From the NCBI GenBank assembly GCA_963662155.1, contig OY759272.1:47673399-47737398 (forward strand): 64,000 nucleotides of DNA, written 5' to 3'. The notes beneath the pieces were generated by a model. That model did no database searches and was not told where the DNA came from. It saw only the letters and a program-made list of their open reading frames with translations. The DNA is from Lamellibrachia columna (lineage: Eukaryota > Annelida > Polychaeta > Sabellida > Siboglinidae). Numbering within the stretch: position 1 is the first letter of the stretch; each line of letters opens with the position of its first letter. Positions 54,662 to 64,000 of the stretch are shown here, in pieces. Made by a program: the position numbers and the translations under genes.

Positions 54662-56160
54662 TGTCTACACGCTAACTCGTGGGCCATAGACACGGGTACA
54701 TGCTCTGAGGAGTTGGATGGCAGAGCGGTCGCCACCCTCATATTCTTCCCAGTACCCAAGGATCCTTCGCTGCAAGTCGACGAAGACCTTCCTCTGGTGC
54801 CTCCGCAACTTTCCCTCGGACACCAGCCGCACCTGGACAGAGATCATTCTTGACTCGTCGTGCAGCAATGCCACCAGCATGTACAAGTTCATGCCAGCAC
54901 GACCCCTGGCGTTGAGGCGAGTATGCCAGCCTTCGAGGTCGTTATTCGTGCGCACGGTCTGGAAGTACACACTCCAACATGCTGGTGGCCAGACGTTGCT
55001 CTCGATCCAGGTGCGGCCGACGTACTGTAGAAGCGGAGTCAGCGCGCGGCTGTTGCTTCTTGTTTCAGTCGTCGGAAGATAGGTGTGATGTGTTGTGCTG
55101 GCAGAAAGCACAACGCCATAACCTTCCGCAGGAACTTGAAGGTACCGTCGTCACTGGCAGTCCGCACTCCTGGATGCGCCTCCAGATGGCCTGGGTGAAA
55201 TGGAAGGCGCATCCCTTCAACTCCACGGCCGGAAAGACGACACGTGCAGCGCGCCACGTAGCTTCCTCGAAATCAAAGACCATTCGTTTAATACGGCGAT
55301 GTGGCAGCATGGCACACAGTTCTCTGAACACCGCTGCATAATCAGTCTTGCGGCGGCGTGACATGACGCACATTGCAAGTGGCTTGCTTCGTGCAGCCAT
55401 CATGGCGAACAAACGCGTTGACCGTGAACAACTGATAAAACGGCTGCCGCACGACGTAGAAGGTCGCGTCCACGTACCATGTCCTCGCCTTGTTCAAAAG
55501 ATCCAACTGGACGTCCGTGGCGAAGAGAAGGTGTCGTGCCCCATCGACGTGGATGTCCCGGCGAAGAAATTCATCTGGAATGTGGTTGTTGTTCAGTTGG
55601 AATGCCAAGTCCTGCGGATGCTGCGGGCGATTCCGACTACGGTTGTAGTTTGCATTGGCGGCGATTCTTTCCAGGGCTGGTAGTGCTGGACATGGCTGTG
55701 TGTCCGTGACGTACTCAGACACCAGATCACCGACAATCTCCCCAGCTGATCTAAAAGGATGTTCGTCTGCTTGTTTCTTGGACACGTGGGAAATTGCCGC
55801 AACAATATCCTGGCCAAGACTCGGTTGGTGGACGTGTTCTCTCGGTCCTGGCAAGAAAGTCACTCCTTCTTGGCGGATGGTGGCTGGACAGTTCACTGTC
55901 TTCGATCGAAGTGTACAACGCCAGGTACTACACTGTCTTGTACGTCGTTTGACTGTATAGGAATACCCTACCGTGTCGAAAATTTATCTCTTCCTCTGAT
56001 CGATGTCTCATTGACGATCTTGTAGTTCACGACATTGGCACGGGCACTCACATCCACTGGATTTGGGTCGGCGATTGATGATTCCTGGAGATCGTCTGGT
56101 CTTGGTGGCGCTGGGAAATCAAGATCCAAAAGACGATTCAGGGCGATATCAACGTGAGTC
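54662..56160 (-). pseudogene. FLYWCH-MULE transposase, broken into several frames
   Basis: Minus-strand order is as follows. A FLYWCH zinc finger (R-G-R-D-K-F, G-Y-S-Y-T-V-K-R-R, W-R-C-T-L-R-S-K, N-C-P-A-T-I, H-V-H) lies at about 56000-55820. A second-frame segment reads WYVDATFYVVRQPFYQLFTV (MULE catalytic Asp box) at about 55480-55400. The next frame has P-L-A-M-C-V-M-S, VFDFEEATWRAARVVFPAVE and GCAFHFTQAIWRRIQ (second Asp and C-x-x-H region). The last frame reads W-I-E-S-N-V-W-P-P and TNNDLEGWHTRLNARG. At least three frameshifts separate the blocks, so the gene is dead but recent enough to read through. A possible N-terminal acidic region extends to about 56160. Confidence 0.88.
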
Positions 56161-56194
56161 CACTGTCCCCCTAGCGACTGTGTCTCTCAAGTCT

Positions 56195-56390
56195 CAAGTA
56201 GTTATACTCCAAACAGCCCAATCTTGAGCTAACGCAGGAGTTTGGACCAACGGCTTTTAGTGTCTCGGGACACGGGCAAAGTGGGGTGAACGAAATTGCC
56301 CAAGCTTCGAAACGGCGGAGGTGGAATCGAACCACCGTCCTCTCGATCGACAGGCGGGTGCTCTAACCATTAGACCACCGCTCCCCACGT
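56195..56390 (-). mobile_element. tRNA-derived SINE (with head)
   Basis: The minus strand begins with a tRNA-related head, continues into a core (GTTTCGAAGCTTGGGCAATT, TCGTTCACCCCACTTTGCCC) and ends in a tail (CTGCGTTAGCTCAAGATTGG). It shares core and tail with the copy at 51.1 kb. The family name is not recognised. Confidence 0.75.
56314..56384 (-). other. tRNA-like SINE head with A and B boxes
   Basis: The minus strand reads GGAGCGGTGGTCTAATGGTT AGAGC..., with a box A match (TGGTCTAATGG) and a perfect box B (GGTTCGATTCC). Acceptor arms GGAGCGG and CTCCGCC nearly pair. The anticodon arm (CCCGC CTGTCGA) lacks its pairing strand, so it is not a functional tRNA. The closest resemblance is tRNA-Asp(GTC), by the A-box side and the GCCTGTC anticodon region. 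Confidence 0.7.
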
Positions 56391-56583
56391 GTGACGAGTA
56401 TTGCACCATCCTTCGGCTTCCATACTTGGGCTGCGCCGCTGCAGTTCGCTGCAGTTATCCCCCTTGCAAAATGACAATAAATAAAATAAGTGACAGTATA
56501 AACAACTTAATTCAACGATCCTTCCATTTCTGTTACTACTAAAACGACCACAAAGAGGCGCCAAATTTCTCATCATATATCTA

Positions 56584-56706
<123 letters not shown>

Positions 56707-57860
56707 ACTACCTTGAAATATTAGTGATGCTCACTGTCTTGTATGGTTTGACTCCCTCCCAAAGTTATTACAGTGTAGTACCATTGCTGGTGCAAAATGA
56801 GCAGATTACCTTGTGGTTCCGCAAAACAGTAGGCAATATTGCATGTGAAAAGAATTGGAATTTAATATTTTGTTGGAAAATAAACTAAAACAAAACATTG
56901 TCTAGTATATATTGCAAGTCGACATATTAGTAGAAAAACAGTCCATTGAATCATGTTTGAAGAGATTACAAATTGAAAAACTAACATGATTTTTCTCGGC
57001 TGCATAGACAATGATAATGCAATTCGTATTACTGCAAGCTGTACTATACAAAATATGATCTACTTACCATAACAGTCGACCAACATTGTCAAAGCCACAC
57101 TGCACAATCAATATGAAATTGGTGTATTTTAATAATATCGATTTACTGCAGCCAAACCCGTATTAAGTGACCACTGAAAGGGTGGTTGAAAAGTGGTCTA
57201 GTGGCAGCTTAATGCAGGTCATTTAACATATCTGCTCCTGTGAGGAGTTGATTAGTTGTTAGTGACAGGTTGTCTCTTTGTATTAGTCTACAGGTGGTCG
57301 CTTAAGCAGGTTTGACTGTCTTTTTAATCATGCAAGAAAGACACATGCAAACTGATACATACAGAAATGTTTATTAATATAGTAGACACATCAAAGAGTG
57401 GTTACTACTTGCATGCAGTGAACTAGAGTAACGTATACCATTTCTGAAATGACTAATCATCACATTGAAGAATGTTGCAGCTGCTGCACCAATGTTATCG
57501 AAACGATTACTTCTTGATAACATTGAAATGTTGCCTTATAAAACATTTTACTGCAATGAATAAAATATTGCTGTTGTAACAAACAGCAAAGATTTAAAGG
57601 ACATTTACAAAGGTTTTCATTGGCTAACCGATACGTAGCTAGTTAGGGGTTAAAAATGCTCCCATTATACATTTTTTTATGTAAACATACATCTGAACTA
57701 CATTTGTTACTCTTAATTACTGCAGTCTGTTCCCCATCATATGAAATTGTACAAAACATAAAATTTTACAGACAACTAAAATGAAAACTTATTAAAAAGT
57801 TATAGTTAACCGTTTGCAGTAAAGATTTATTGTTCTGCCTTTTAATACTGTAAAATGACC
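56707..57860. other. Spacer, no gene seen
   Basis: A+T-rich sequence without a recognised gene or transposon. Confidence 0.5.
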
Positions 57861-57867
57861 TATATGT

Positions 57868-57874
57868 ATGTGTG

Positions 57875-57922
<48 letters not shown>

Positions 57923-57925
57923 TCT
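57868..57925. repeat. (TGCG)n microsatellite
   Basis: About 12-13 GCGT units, the opposite strand sense to the array at 56.6 kb. Confidence 0.95.
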
Positions 57926-58680
57926 GTGTGAATATTTTATTTTATCACCAAGTCGTATCTTTAAAAAAATTGGCAAACCAAGATTTTATAAATATTGAAA
58001 CATTTAAAATATGAAACAGTGTTGCAATATTCAATATCGTTCAATTAACCATTTATAATTTCTATACAATCACTTTAAAGTAATAAATGCTAAGACAGCT
58101 GATAGGGTCTACTTAGCACCATCTACACTAACTGTAAAGGACACCATGTTTACTTGGCCATTACTACAGCATGTAGTTAGAAGTAAGATGGACACAGACC
58201 AACAGATCACCTTCTCTTTCAACTACCCTGTACTTAACCTAAAGTTTACTTGTCTTTCAGGCTGAGCTCTACGAGAATGCACAAGCTGATATGAACAACA
58301 GAAGTAATCTGCAATCGCTCTGTGATATACCCATTCAGTGACCACTGAGGATGTCCTCCAAAGGGGGCTTCCTCTGACCACATTCCTACAGTCCAAACAG
58401 TGTAACCTCTGCCAAAGAGGCATACACTACAATCGCCCTGCTGCAGCAGGAACGTGCCAATGCAGAAGTATGGAATGCATTATTTGACAGTGCTGTAGAG
58501 CTAACAGGGATACTGTATTTGGATTGAGGCGAGCAAGCCACTCGATGGTAGAATGAGAACGTACCCACTGATATAACTGACACGCCAAGCCAATATTTGA
58601 TGAGGGCAATGTATCATTCAAAGATTTTTAATGATATTGTATTACATGTACATGCATAGCAATAGTTCTTCACTAGCTGT
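57926..58680. other. Spacer with unrecognised minus-strand frames
   Basis: Overlapping 60-66-codon minus-strand frames (58621-58223) have protein-like composition but stops in all frames and no recognised motif. They could be a decayed gene or transposon. Confidence 0.35.
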
Positions 58681-60265
58681 TATAATAGGTGAAAGAAATG
58701 ACAATGGAGAAAGACTTGTTGACTTCTGCGGACTCAATAACCTCGTGGTAACAGGTACCTTTTTCCCACATAAACTTATACATAACCAGACATGGACAAC
58801 TCCAGGAGGAAAGACAAAGAATCAAATAGACCATGTGTTAGTGAGTAGGCAACACCGGACATCAGTAATGGACACTAGGGCCATGAGAGGAGCCGACATT
58901 GCGAGCGACCATCAATTAGTGCGATCAAAAATCAAGCTGAAACTAAAGAGAAAACAAAAGAACAAGGCGATCAGAAAGAAATTTGATATAATTAAGTTAC
59001 AGCAACCAGCTATTAAAGCCCAATTCTCACTGAAGTTACGCAACAAATATGATATATTACAAGACTACGAAGAAACAGGCGACGAAGAAGTTGAGAAACA
59101 ATGGCAAGACTTTGAGGATGCATACAAAGAAACAGCTCAAGAAGTACTGGGGTACAAAAAGAAAGGGCAAAAACCATGGATCAGCAAGGAGTCGTGGGAG
59201 TTAGTAGAAGAGAGAAAACGACTGAAGAACAACATCGAGCAGACAAAGTCAGACAGGATTAAGCAGAATTACATGGATAAATATAGGTGTAAAGACAAAG
59301 AAGTGAAGAAGAGCATGAGACAAGACAAGAGGAAGTGGGTTGACCACCTTGCCATGGAAGCAGAGGAAGCAGCACATAATGGAAGAATGAAAGAAGTGTA
59401 TGATATTACAAAAACCCTCAGTAATGACAAACGTAAGACAACAAATGCAGTGAAAGACAAAGGTGGAAACTTAATAACGGAAGGATTGGCCAGAAGGAAG
59501 CGATGGAAAGAACACTTTGAGGAAATCCTTAATAGACCTATACCTGATGACCCTGTAACAGATGTGGAGATAGATCCGATCATAAACGAAATCAACACTG
59601 ACCCAATAACAAAGGCAGAAATTAGAACAGCGCTAAGGAAGATGAAAAACGGGAAAGCAGGGGGCAAGGACGAAATTACAGCAGAATTATTAAAAGCAGA
59701 CATGAATACAACAGAGAAATGGCTTGTCAAATTATTCAGAACATTTTGGGAACAAGAGAAAGTGCCAAAAACGTGGAAGCAGGGACTGATCGTTAAAATA
59801 CCGAAGAAAGGTGACCTGACAGAGTGCGGGAATTGGAGAGGAATTACTTTGATATCTGTTCCGAGTAAAGTATTCGGAAGAGTACTCATTGACAGAATAA
59901 GAGATGGAGTTAACAGCAAGTTGAGAGACGAACAAGCAGGTTTCAGAAGTGGGAGAGGCACAGTAGAACATATATTTATTTTACGAAATATTATAGAACA
60001 GGTAGTGGAATGGCAGGCAACTCTATACATCACGTTTGTGGATTTTGAAAAAGCATTTGACTCAGTGCACCGAGAGAGTCTATGGAAAATTATGGAGAGC
60101 TATGGAATTTCATGCAAGATAATCCACATGGTACAGATGTTATACGAAGATAGTGAATGTGCAGTGTTAGATGAAGGTGAGGAATCTGAGTGGTTCAAGG
60201 TCAAAACTGGAGTTAAACAAGGAGATGTAATGTCAGGATTTATCTTCTTGATAGTAGTGGACTAG
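58631..60265 (+). CDS. RTE-like LINE: endonuclease C-terminus and RT (to first in-frame TAG)
   Basis: The frame contains endonuclease remnants (NGERLVDFCGLNNLVVTGTF, KNQIDHVLVS, S-D-H-Q-L-V), then a charged linker with LGYKKKGQKPWISKESWE. RT blocks follow: KMKNGKAGGKDEITAELLK, KIPKKGDLTECGNWRGITLI, motif A (FVDFEKAFDSVHRESLW) and motif B (GVKQGDVMSGFIF). It ends IVVD-TAG where related elements have Trp. The first ATG lies outside the element and is not native. Confidence 0.88.
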   Translation: MILYYMYMHSNSSSLAVIIGERNDNGERLVDFCGLNNLVVTGTFFPHKLIHNQTWTTPGGKTKNQIDHVLVSRQHRTSVMDTRAMRGADIASDHQLVRSKIKLKLKRKQKNKAIRKKFDIIKLQQPAIKAQFSLKLRNKYDILQDYEETGDEEVEKQWQDFEDAYKETAQEVLGYKKKGQKPWISKESWELVEERKRLKNNIEQTKSDRIKQNYMDKYRCKDKEVKKSMRQDKRKWVDHLAMEAEEAAHNGRMKEVYDITKTLSNDKRKTTNAVKDKGGNLITEGLARRKRWKEHFEEILNRPIPDDPVTDVEIDPIINEINTDPITKAEIRTALRKMKNGKAGGKDEITAELLKADMNTTEKWLVKLFRTFWEQEKVPKTWKQGLIVKIPKKGDLTECGNWRGITLISVPSKVFGRVLIDRIRDGVNSKLRDEQAGFRSGRGTVEHIFILRNIIEQVVEWQATLYITFVDFEKAFDSVHRESLWKIMESYGISCKIIHMVQMLYEDSECAVLDEGEESEWFKVKTGVKQGDVMSGFIFLIVVD

Positions 60266-61168
60266 ATAATGAGAAACACAACAGCGGGAAACAAAACAGG
60301 AATAAGATGGAACTTCACGTCAAAACTAGAGGACCTGGACTTTGCCGACGACATAGCACTCATGTCATCATGCTACACACACATGCAAACAAAGACAAGA
60401 CAACTGAATCAATTTGCAGCAAGGACAGGACTAAGAATAAATAAAAAGAAAACTCAAATATTGAGGATAAAAAGCAAGTGCGAAAACAGAATACTAATCG
60501 ATGATCAAGAGCTAAAGGAAGTGGACAAGTATAACTACCTTGGTGCGAACGTTAGTAAGCAAGGTGGAGGTGGCGATGACATTGTTAACAGAATTTGTAA
60601 AGCGAGGGTATCCTTCATGAAACTAAAGCAGATATGGAGTTCAAATATATACACATTGAGATCGAAATTGAGGCTTTTTAACACACTTGTTAAACCAGTG
60701 TTGTTGTATGGAAGTGAAACATAGAAAATTAACGAAGGAGACAACAGAAAGTTAGATACATTTTTTTTCAAGTGTTTTAGACGAATCCTACAAATTCGAT
60801 GGCCATACGTTGTATCAAATCGAGATATTCTGGCAAAAACAAAATTGAAGACAATCAGCACTGAGGTCAAGTTAAGAAGATGGAAGTGGGTAGGACATAT
60901 CCTACGAATGGAGAAGAACAGCAATTGTGAGACTGCACTGACCTGGACGCCTGAAGGTAGAAGAAAGGTTGGGCGACCAAAGACAACGTGGCGATCAACT
61001 ATTGAAAATGAAAGACGTATACTGGGGTGGAATAGCTGGAACGAAGCCAGACGTGTAGCAGCTGACAGAACAAGATGGAGGAGATTCACTTCGGCCTTAT
61101 GGGCCACTGGGCCCGAAGAGGATAGGTGAGGTGAGGTGAGGTGAGGTGAGGTGAGGTGAGGTGAGCTG
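58680..61168 (+). mobile_element. 5'-truncated RTE-like LINE
   Basis: The copy starts within the endonuclease domain. It continues in one reading frame through RT and the C-terminal region to a stop at 61127-61129, then ends in an (AGGTG)n tail at about 61127-61164. Only two in-frame stops interrupt about 2.45 kb, both TAG. The frame is otherwise preserved, indicating a fairly recent insertion. Confidence 0.88.
60269..61129 (+). pseudogene. RTE-like LINE: RT C-motif and C-terminal region after the first TAG
   Basis: The same frame continues. It shows LEDLDFADDIALMSS (motif C), INKKKTQILRI, YNYLGANVSKQGGGGDD and VLLYGSET, then TAG at 60722-60724 where Trp is expected. After that come F-R-R-I-L-Q-I-R-W-P, LRRWKWVGHILRMEKN, TWTPEGRRKVGRPKTTW and R-T-R-W-R-R-F, ending at TGA. 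Both premature stops can be explained by single G-to-A changes in TGG codons. Confidence 0.85.
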
Positions 61169-62060
61169 TTATAATTAATTGTGCTATTACATAGTAAACA
61201 GGTCATTAATGCATGTTAACACTATGTCTATGAATACTAATACGCACCAGATTGCAAATTAGTTTGCTTTAAAAAAATGTACAACCAGACCGGCTTAGAT
61301 GTGTGTTTCCACATTAATGTATGCCTAGCTACACTCGTGGATGTAATGGTTAGTGTGTTAATTTTGGTCAAATTTCAGTAATATTTTAACTGCATTAAAA
61401 ATATGTAGTGAATTTTATTTTTTTATTTCATTGAAATTGGAGTCGGGTGAAGCAAAAATTATCTAAATGTGATTTTTAAACTGCCGATTAAAGGGTGATG
61501 TGACAGCTGGATAGGATGTTTTTTTGCATAGTTACTACTATTTTGTATGCCCAAAATATAGATTGTTTTTTCTGAGTGAAATAAATTATGAACATTTATG
61601 CCAGACCCTCGTTTCCATGGCAACAACCAAAATGGCCTATGTATCAAAGTTTTATTGCCCCTCTAAAAAATTACAACACATTAGAATATTTTTCCCCTAA
61701 TTTTCAAAGATATATTGTAAATGTAAATTTTTTCAACACATTTTAATTGTTAACCCGCTAAATTTTACCAAAAAATTTATTTGATTACATGGTAGATGCA
61801 AACTGTATCCATGAGTAAAACTAATTTAGAAGTATGTCAATAAAGTTAACTTTATTTATAGTAAACTTACAATGCTATTGGAATACGAATTAAGCACATT
61901 TTAGTAACATATTTTAAAAAACATCATTGCACCTGCCATATCTCCCCTTAACATAACACACAAAACACTTTTCTATTACAGAAAGTATTGCCACGCTGGA
62001 AGTATCCCACAACACACTTGACAGTACTGGCCACCATTGATCAATGGTTATGGTAGCATA
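61169..62060. other. Spacer, no gene seen
   Basis: Strongly A+T-rich. No coding sequence recognised, and in particular no downstream TRMT44 exon. Confidence 0.5.
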
Positions 62061-62062
62061 TT

Positions 62063-62440
62063 TCACTCATGCAAAATACCCTGAGCTTTTCGGTTTCGCT
62101 TGTGTGTAACTTGCATAAGTCGTCTAGTTTCAAATTTAAAGTAATAATGCAGGTGACATCTTAAGTACAAGTTAACTAATTGCTTAACAACGAAAGAATG
62201 TGAAGAACACACTTGTAAGGAGGACAGTGCAACACGATTTGAAACAAGTTTTTCTAGTCCTTTTAAAAGACCACTGCTGGCAAGCAGATCACCAATGTAT
62301 AGTGAAAATGTATGTTCCACTTGTTTCAAAATGTGCACAAGTTGTGCTGATGGTGCAGTCAAACCACCAAATGCACCCTTGTCATGACTACGCTTTCAGA
62401 TGCATGTACATCTGCCCTTCTTCTACTACATTTGTCTCTG
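62063..62440 (-). pseudogene. Possible DNA-transposase C-terminal fragment
   Basis: The minus-strand frame reads G-A-F-G-G-L-T-A-P-S-A-Q-L-V-H-I-L, F-S-L-Y-I-G-D and S-S-H-S-F-V-V-K-Q-L-V, then LYLRCHLHYYFKFE, and ends R-K-A-Q-G-I-L-H-E. The pattern (G-G-L-x-x-P-S ... H-x-x-x-L-V-K-x-(I/L) ... R-L-H-Y) resembles C-termini of invertebrate transposases such as P-element/THAP9-like proteins. An upstream stop and the short length suggest a remnant. The assignment is tentative. Confidence 0.35.
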
Positions 62441-62925
62441 TAGTCACCAATGCCATCATGCAGTGATCACAAAGAAAAAAACAACAGAAGGATTTCCTTA
62501 TAAATGGGAATATCTGATAACAAAATAAATTTTACCATTATTTACTATCAATGATAAAACATGCTAATTATTACTCTTTCTATTATGATATGGTGGATTG
62601 TTATTGGCCACACAACAACTAGAAGATTAATGACAATCAAGTATTGTGTTGTCATGACGACAGTTACCGTAGTTGACCTAATAAACATACAGTATGCTTG
62701 AAAAAAATGGGCCACCGAAAAAATGTCAAGGAATCTTTTCTTATACGTGTATAAAAAATTGTATCTCTAGACAATAATGCAACTGCTTAACACTAGTGGT
62801 ATCATTTGGTGACTAGTGTAGAGCAACTAAAAAATGGCGTCAATTGTTTAACAACAGGTGGTGACACTTTTCAGTTATTCCACAGTAGTGAAATTACAAT
62901 AATTATGGATCCTGCCGCTACATAC

Positions 62926-63009
62926 CCCTTCCGAGTTGAGTAGATGCACTAGTAATCCATTGCCACAGCCCAGATCCACAAATGTCTGTTCCCCTTTCCC
63001 GTCGCTCCT
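62926..63009 (-). CDS. TRMT44: TRMT44 exon (SAM-binding motif I)
   Basis: Encodes RSDGKGEQTFVDLGCGNGLL then VHLLNSEG before donor GTATGT. The acceptor is uncertain: GGGAAG at 63010 gives 28 codons, while an alternative AG about 60 bp upstream (CATTTGAG) is also in frame. Neither has a strong pyrimidine tract. Confidence 0.8.
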
Positions 63010-63782
63010 CTTCCCAGAGAACCCATGGAAGACGCAGTCATAAGTAATCAGTGCATTAGACAGAACCTCAAATGTTTTACTTGGGTACAGTATTTCCTTC
63101 GGACATGGAGTCATGGGTTATTATGGACAACATAAAATAATGCTGCATATAAAAAATGTGCAACAGCCTGCATGCATGTGTATGTGTGTGCACATCAACG
63201 GCTGTCTGCTGTGATGTGTGAAAGGCACGCTTGCATGCACATACGAATGCATTACAGATATGTTTCCGGTTAACAAATCATATGCATACAAATATGCATT
63301 AATTTTGTTTTCAAAAGTTCAAGTATAATAAATAATTAAGTACAAATAAGCTATAAAATCCCAATTGTACAGCATAAAGCACCCTTGCATATCATAATTT
63401 ATACAGCAACTCACACATTATATACAATCACTTTCAATATCATATTCACATTTTCTAAAACCATAAATCAATGTAAAGTAAGAGAGCACAAAGTTATTAA
63501 TGCAATTGTTAACAAACATACCACTGGTTCTGTTGTATCATACAATCTGCCTATGCATTTTGTTGTATGCAACTTTAAGTTTGGCAGAACCATTTAGTGG
63601 TACACTGTACCATTACAGATAAACATATTTTCCACACATTGCCTGTAAATCTGTGTACGAATCCAAGGTGACATCAGCCCGTAAATATGGGGAAGTTCTG
63701 AATAAAAATTCACCAGTAAATAGGCTGCAATGGCGATATCTTCATAGACGAATTTACAAGGATCAGTTCCTTCTGGCCATGT
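62926..63782 (-). CDS. TRMT44: TRMT44 (tRNA uracil-2'-O-methyltransferase), two exons, partial
   Basis: Exons 63782-63714 and about 63009-62926 join in phase 0. Together they read TWPEGTDPCKFVYEDIAIAA-YLL then GEQTFVDLGCGNGLLVHLLN. The first matches the W-P-E-x-T-D-P-x-K-F-V-(Y/F)-E-D-(I/V)-A-I-A-(A/S)-Y-L-L block and the second the SAM-binding motif I (F-V-D-L-G-C-G-N-G-L-L-V) of Trm44/METTL19 proteins, which 2'-O-methylate U44 of tRNA-Ser. Upstream exons lie beyond 64000. Downstream exons (G-I-D-x-R-x-R-K-x-W and after) were not found in the window. Confidence 0.85.
63714..63782 (-). CDS. TRMT44: TRMT44 exon (conserved F-V-Y-E-D block)
   Basis: After GGTGGTTTTCAG the exon encodes 23 codons, TWPEGTDPCKFVYEDIAIAA plus YLL, before donor GTGAAT. 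The phase is 0 at both ends. Confidence 0.88.
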
Positions 63783-64000
63783 CTGAAAACCACCAATCAT
63801 GGGTCCAAATTATGTAGGACAAATAGCAATTACCTTTCAATTTAACTGCTACATAACGTGAATGACAACAATAATACACAGCATGATATTTATGAAAATT
63901 ATTATTTTCAGTTACCAGAGTAGTAATCTAATGAGAAACATGTAGCTGATACAACTTTCCCTGAATGATGAATGTGTTTGGTTGCCACAAGTATTTGATA
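63783..64000. other. TRMT44 intron, continues off the window
   Basis: Non-coding sequence upstream of the first visible TRMT44 exon. The gene runs off the right edge. Confidence 0.6.

Noticed and set aside
54717..55960. Several plus-strand ORFs of 76-121 codons
   Set aside because: Antisense shadows of the FLYWCH-MULE transposase pseudogene.
56314..56384. Functional tRNA gene on the minus strand
   Set aside because: A and B boxes are present but the anticodon stem does not close. The same downstream core occurs in a second copy without the head, so it is a SINE.
59269..60033. 254-codon minus-strand ORF
   Set aside because: Antisense shadow of the RTE-like LINE reverse transcriptase, with no motif of its own.

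Overview
This is a 64-kb window of animal nuclear DNA. It has spliced genes with GT-AG introns, abundant non-LTR retrotransposons, DNA-transposon remnants and a heavy load of minisatellites. Cav2-type channel, SIN1 and TRMT44 orthologues together with RTE-, CR1- and L2-like LINEs suggest an invertebrate bilaterian, probably marine. The sequence alone does not settle the phylum.

Three host genes can be supported. (1) 7.1-30.2 kb, + strand: the C-terminal ten exons of a presynaptic Cav2-type voltage-gated calcium channel alpha1 subunit. The chain runs from the pre-IQ region through the IQ/IM helix to a long cytoplasmic tail with polyglutamine, a RIM-BP-type SH3 ligand and a terminal D-W-C PDZ ligand. 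Its upstream exons lie off the left edge. (2) 50.8-35.1 kb, - strand: a complete 11-exon MAPKAP1 (SIN1, mTORC2 subunit) gene whose exons join in phase into 516 codons. (3) 63.8-62.9 kb, - strand: two exons of a TRMT44-type tRNA uridine 2'-O-methyltransferase, including its SAM-binding motif I. Cav2 and MAPKAP1 converge on a 4.9-kb intergenic stretch. TRMT44 lies upstream of MAPKAP1 in the same orientation. No functional link between the three genes is implied.

The remaining sequence is introns and spacers filled with repeats. Left flank (1-7.1 kb): a MULE remnant with terminal inverted repeats, a possible Kolobok-like remnant and an L2-like LINE. Cav2 introns: arrays with 27-, 33-, 34-, 44- and 112-bp units, a dead THAP-domain gene and members of a small TTAA-ended MITE family. 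Intergenic 30.2-35.1 kb: two further MITEs and a LINE tail. MAPKAP1 introns: a LINE 3' end, MITEs, a 25-bp array of about 50 units, a Tol2-like hAT end and a 4.4-kb hAT element containing a three-fold 569-bp repeat. Upstream of MAPKAP1 (51-61.2 kb): a CR1/Jockey-group LINE with a 718-codon ORF, a FLYWCH-MULE transposase pseudogene, a tRNA-derived SINE family and an RTE-like LINE broken by two TGG-to-TAG changes.

The most unusual structural theme is that minisatellites have grown out of functional MAPKAP1 sequence. The exon 8 donor site is repeated about eight times, the exon 9 donor three times, and the stop-codon segment of the last exon about five times. I saw no CRISPR arrays, operons or intact RNA genes.
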